Origin: an uncultured Eubacteriales bacterium
Lineage (GTDB): Bacteria; Bacillota; Clostridia; Oscillospirales; Oscillospiraceae
NCBI GenBank assembly: GCA_900540635.1
Contig: UQGU01000052.1
Location: 1 to 16,627 of the forward strand
Length of the DNA: 16,627 nucleotides
Direction: 5' to 3'
Below the pieces are notes generated by a model. It made no database searches. It saw only the letters and a program-made list of their open reading frames with translations, and was not told the DNA's origin. Of this stretch, positions 14,528 to 16,627 are shown in pieces; within the stretch, counting starts at the first letter, position 1; each line of letters opens with the position of its first letter. The position numbers and the translations under genes are program-made.

Positions 14528-15904
14528 TCAGACGGTTTCCAGGGTTTCTGCCTTGCCGTACAGCAGGCGCTTCCGGCGGAGAAGGAAATAAACCATCTCC
14601 ACAATGCAGCAGCTCACCCAGCCCACAGGGTAGCCAACGCCCACGCTCAAGGGCGTATTGATGATATAGCGGGTCATGATAAACAAGTACGTCTGACGCA
14701 CGGCCACAAAGGTCAGAATCATAATCAGCATAGGTCCCTTGGAGTCCCCCATGCCACGCAGCGCACCGGCCAGAACATGGTTCACGCAGTTAAACAGCAG
14801 GAACCACACGTTTGCGCGGATGAACAATACGCCGAAACGGACCACGTCCGGGTCTTGGGAAAACAGCTCCACAGAGGGGGCCGCAAAGATTTCCAGCAGC
14901 GCAATGATCACGCCGGTGATCAGCAGTGTCAGGCCGGTGGTAATATAGGTGCCCTTCTCCGCGCGCTTGATCTTCTGCGCGCCGATGTTCTGGCTGACAA
15001 AGGTGGTGGAGGCCATGGCCATGCTCTGCATGGGCAGCATAATAAACTGGTCCAGCTTGTTGTAGCAGCTCCATCCGGCCATGCAGCTGGAGCCGAAGGA
15101 ATTGATATAGGACTGCACGAACACATTGGAAAAGGCCGTGATGACGGACTGGATACCTGCAGGCAGGCCCACAGAGAAGATGTGCTTCATAATGGCCCCG
15201 TCAATGGCCAGATCATTCCAGGTCAGGCGGTAGATGTCCTTCGAGGCCGTCAGCAGCCACAGAATCAGGCCTGCAGAGATGAACTGGGAAAGAATCGTAG
15301 CATAGGCAACGCCTGCAATGCCCATATGGAACACCAGAACGAAGACCAGGTCCAGAATGATATTCAGCACGCTGGTCAGCACCAAGAAATACAGAGGTCT
15401 TGTGGTATCTCCCACGGAGCGCAGCACGGCGGAGCCCATATTGTAGATGAGCAGGCCGGAGAAGCCCGCAAAATAGATGTGCAGGTACTCCGTCGCCTCC
15501 GGAAATACGTCCTCCGGGGTGGACATCAGCCGAAGCATGGGCACAACGCCCACATAGCCGATCACGGTAAACGCCACACACATGACAAACGTTGCGGCGA
15601 TGGTGGTCTCCACCGCCTTATGGAGCTTTTCCATATTCTTGGCGCCAAAGTGGATGCCGATGACCACGCTGGCGCCTATGGAAAATCCATTGAAGAAGAA
15701 CACCAGCATATTGACGATCATGGTCGTAGAGCCCACCGCCGCCAGAGCCTGGGTGCTGACAAATTGGCCCACAACCACGGAATCCACCGTATTATAAAGC
15801 ATCTGGAACACATTGCCCAGCATCAGCGGCAGGGCAAACAGCAATACCTGCTTGACGATATTGCCCTGGGTCATATCTCTTGTCGTCGTTTTTTTCTTTT
15901 CCAC
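14528..15904 (-). CDS. MATE-family multidrug/sodium antiporter
   Basis: Twelve-helix membrane exporter of the MATE superfamily (NorM/DinF-like branch common in Clostridia), expected to extrude organic cations or other small molecules using an ion gradient. It has 458 residues. The opening MTQGNIVKQVLLFALPLMLG, then MLYNTVDSVVVGQFVS and ALAAVGSTTMIVNML, is the classic first half. The second half begins around ILDLVFVLVFHMGIAG to FSVGLPAGIQSVITAFSN, with the repeat LAGALRGMGDSKGPM. The start is a GTG at 15904 (product MEKKKTTTRDMTQ) with AGAGGG upstream. A frame-open TTG at 15943 would put the start inside the upstream terminator hairpin and is rejected. The RACo-like gene follows immediately. 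The substrate is not predictable from sequence. Confidence 0.92.
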   Translation of the reverse strand: MEKKKTTTRDMTQGNIVKQVLLFALPLMLGNVFQMLYNTVDSVVVGQFVSTQALAAVGSTTMIVNMLVFFFNGFSIGASVVIGIHFGAKNMEKLHKAVETTIAATFVMCVAFTVIGYVGVVPMLRLMSTPEDVFPEATEYLHIYFAGFSGLLIYNMGSAVLRSVGDTTRPLYFLVLTSVLNIILDLVFVLVFHMGIAGVAYATILSQFISAGLILWLLTASKDIYRLTWNDLAIDGAIMKHIFSVGLPAGIQSVITAFSNVFVQSYINSFGSSCMAGWSCYNKLDQFIMLPMQSMAMASTTFVSQNIGAQKIKRAEKGTYITTGLTLLITGVIIALLEIFAAPSVELFSQDPDVVRFGVLFIRANVWFLLFNCVNHVLAGALRGMGDSKGPMLIMILTFVAVRQTYLFIMTRYIINTPLSVGVGYPVGWVSCCIVEMVYFLLRRKRLLYGKAETLETV

Positions 15905-15910
15905 GCTGGT

Positions 15911-15916
15911 CCCTCT
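15911..15916 (-). promoter_or_regulatory. Ribosome binding site deciding the MATE GTG start
   Basis: AGAGGG on the minus strand, 6 bases before the GTG at 15904 and only 4 bases past the T run of the upstream hairpin, so leader folding could affect initiation. Confidence 0.65.
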
Positions 15917-15920
15917 TTCC

Positions 15921-15996
15921 AAAAATAAAAAAGCAAAGGACAACAGATAACAGAGAAATAGACAATTCTAAATCTCCATCCTCTATTATCCTTTGC
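15921..15996 (-). terminator. Long terminator/attenuator-like hairpin between tRNA-Ser and MATE
   Basis: On the minus strand GCAAAGGA (15989-15996) pairs with TCCTTTGC (15933-15940), and the next eight bases TAATAGAG (15981-15988) pair with CTCTGTTA (15948-15955) with one G-U pair. A 7-nt one-sided bulge separates the two helices and a 25-nt loop closes them. TTTTTTATTTTT follows (15921-15932). It has full terminator form but ends right at the MATE ribosome binding site. Confidence 0.75.
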
Positions 15997-16002
15997 CAGC
16001 CT

Positions 16003-16093
16003 TGGCGGAGAGTCAGGGATTTGAACCCTGGCGACGCTTCCACGCCCTACGAGATTTCGAGTCACGCCTCTTCGACCACTTGAGTAACTCTCC
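16003..16093 (-). tRNA. tRNA-Ser (anticodon CGA)
   Basis: A 91-nt class II tRNA with encoded CCA (16003-16005). The acceptor GGAGAGT (16087-16093) pairs with ACTCTCC (16007-16013), discriminator G. The D stem is CTC/GAG. The anticodon loop CTCGAAA places CGA at 16057-16059, reading UCG. The 19-nt long variable arm and the T arm CAGGG-TTCAAAT-CCCTG complete the fold. The long variable arm, G discriminator and anticodon all fit serine. The anticodon stem has one U-U mismatch (16064 with 16052). Confidence 0.95.
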
Positions 16094-16110
16094 ACGTATC
16101 AAACGTAAAC

Positions 16111-16139
16111 AGTATATCAGTTTCCCGTAAAAAAATCAA
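16111..16139 (-). promoter_or_regulatory. Promoter of tRNA-Ser
   Basis: On the minus strand TTGATT (16134-16139), 17-bp spacer and TATACT (16111-16116), ending 18 bases before the mature 5' end. It may also drive MATE by read-through. Confidence 0.8.
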
Positions 16140-16155
16140 GTGGCAGTTGCAGGGC

Positions 16156-16627
16156 TTATCCCTTTCTAAAAAATGCCACGGCTACGGCCCCGGGGCCAGC
16201 GTGGGTGCCGATGACGCTGCACAGCAGACAGCCATCCAGCTTATCCACATGGTCCGCCCACAGTGCCTTGGAGTCGTCTACATACTTTTCCAGCAGCGCG
16301 GAAGAAAGGCCTGTGTAGCCCAGCAGCACCGGCCTTTCAAAATCCACGCCTCCTGCCTCGCGGATCTTCTCCACCAGCAGGTTGTTTCCGTTGCGGGAGC
16401 CTCTGGCCTTGCCGATCAGAGCAACCGCGCCGTCCTGGACGGTGACAACCGGCTTAATATTCAGCATGCCCCCGGCGAAGGCCACGGTTTTTGAAATCCT
16501 GCCGCCTTTTTTCAGGTATTCCAGGGTATCCAGCAGAGCCACCACACAGACCTTCTCTCGCTGCTGCGTCAGCACCTGTGCAATTTCCTCTGCACCCATG
16601 CCCTGCTGCGCCAGCTCTACCGCATAC
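16156..16627 (-). CDS. DegV-family protein, C-terminal part (partial)
   Basis: DegV (FakB-like) proteins bind a fatty acid and, with FakA kinase, pass acyl-phosphate into phospholipid synthesis; many clostridial paralogues lack an assigned lipid. The gene runs off the right edge; 156 residues are visible (beginning YAVELAQQGMGAEEIA) of the usual 280-290. The hallmark DTLEYLKKGGRISKTVAFAG followed by LNIKPVVTVQDGAVALIGKA is clear, as is the closing VIGTHAGPGAVAVAFFRKG, where THAGPGA is the conserved C-terminal lipid-headgroup segment. No clear terminator follows its TAA; the tRNA promoter lies within 50 bases downstream. Family confident; a particular FakB role is inference. Confidence 0.92.
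   Translation of the reverse strand, partial: YAVELAQQGMGAEEIAQVLTQQREKVCVVALLDTLEYLKKGGRISKTVAFAGGMLNIKPVVTVQDGAVALIGKARGSRNGNNLLVEKIREAGGVDFERPVLLGYTGLSSALLEKYVDDSKALWADHVDKLDGCLLCSVIGTHAGPGAVAVAFFRKG

Noticed and set aside
12968..15928. A plus-strand open frame of 986 codons antisense to the RACo-like and MATE genes
   Set aside because: Same reason: it is a reverse-complement shadow of two genes with clear family motifs, with no initiation signals.

Overview
The window looks like chromosome of a Gram-positive, obligately anaerobic gut-type Clostridia (Oscillospiraceae/Ruminococcaceae-like). The reasons are its mid-50s to high-50s GC in the core genes, strong GGAGG-type ribosome binding sites, near-consensus sigma-A promoters with 17-bp spacers, and gene families typical of that group (BlaI/BlaR1-like pair, PepD, MATE, RACo-like ASKHA ATPase, DegV). 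No phage, IS, CRISPR or plasmid genes were found. The lineage is an inference from style, not from a marker alignment.

Layout, left to right. 1-1270: the 3' end of an F-type ATP synthase operon (atpD partial, atpC) closed by a strong terminator. 1305-2809: asnS as a single-gene unit with its own promoter and terminator. 2870-3316: a conspicuously AT-rich islet (about 36-40% GC by hand count) encoding two tiny membrane proteins from one promoter, followed by a repeat-rich non-coding stretch. 3463-4947 (minus): a purine (NCS2/AzgA-type) permease. 5074-6303 (minus): a cytoplasmic-looking M28 zinc aminopeptidase. 6380-9703: a regulatory/envelope cluster. It holds an XRE regulator fused to four membrane helices, a membrane-anchored DUF5808-like protein carrying a GGADGPT motif, and, divergently, a BlaI-type repressor with a BlaR1/MecR1-type M56 sensor protease whose external domain is not a penicillin-binding domain. 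9741-11256 (minus): pepD. 11377-11613 (minus): secG. 11764-12891 (minus): prfB, without the usual programmed frameshift. 12983-15904 (minus): a MATE exporter followed by a RACo-like ASKHA ATPase that lacks the [2Fe-2S] domain. 16003-16093 (minus): tRNA-Ser(CGA) with an anticodon-stem mismatch. 16156-16627 (minus): the 3' part of a degV-family gene.

How the genes work together. Most of the window is housekeeping: ATP synthesis, Asn-tRNA charging, purine uptake, peptide turnover (M28 and PepD), Sec export and translation termination. The accessory content lies in four places: the small-membrane-protein islet, the XRE/DUF5808/BlaI/BlaR cluster, the MATE-RACo pair and the leader between tRNA-Ser and MATE. 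The BlaI promoter carries two matched operator dyads, so blaI-blaR is very likely autoregulated. The two neighbouring minus-strand genes each have a perfect or near-perfect dyad over their -35 element, so the whole cluster looks densely regulated. I did not find a clear new defence or mobile system. The best candidates for undescribed biology are the two-peptide islet and the BlaR-like sensor with an unrecognised external domain.
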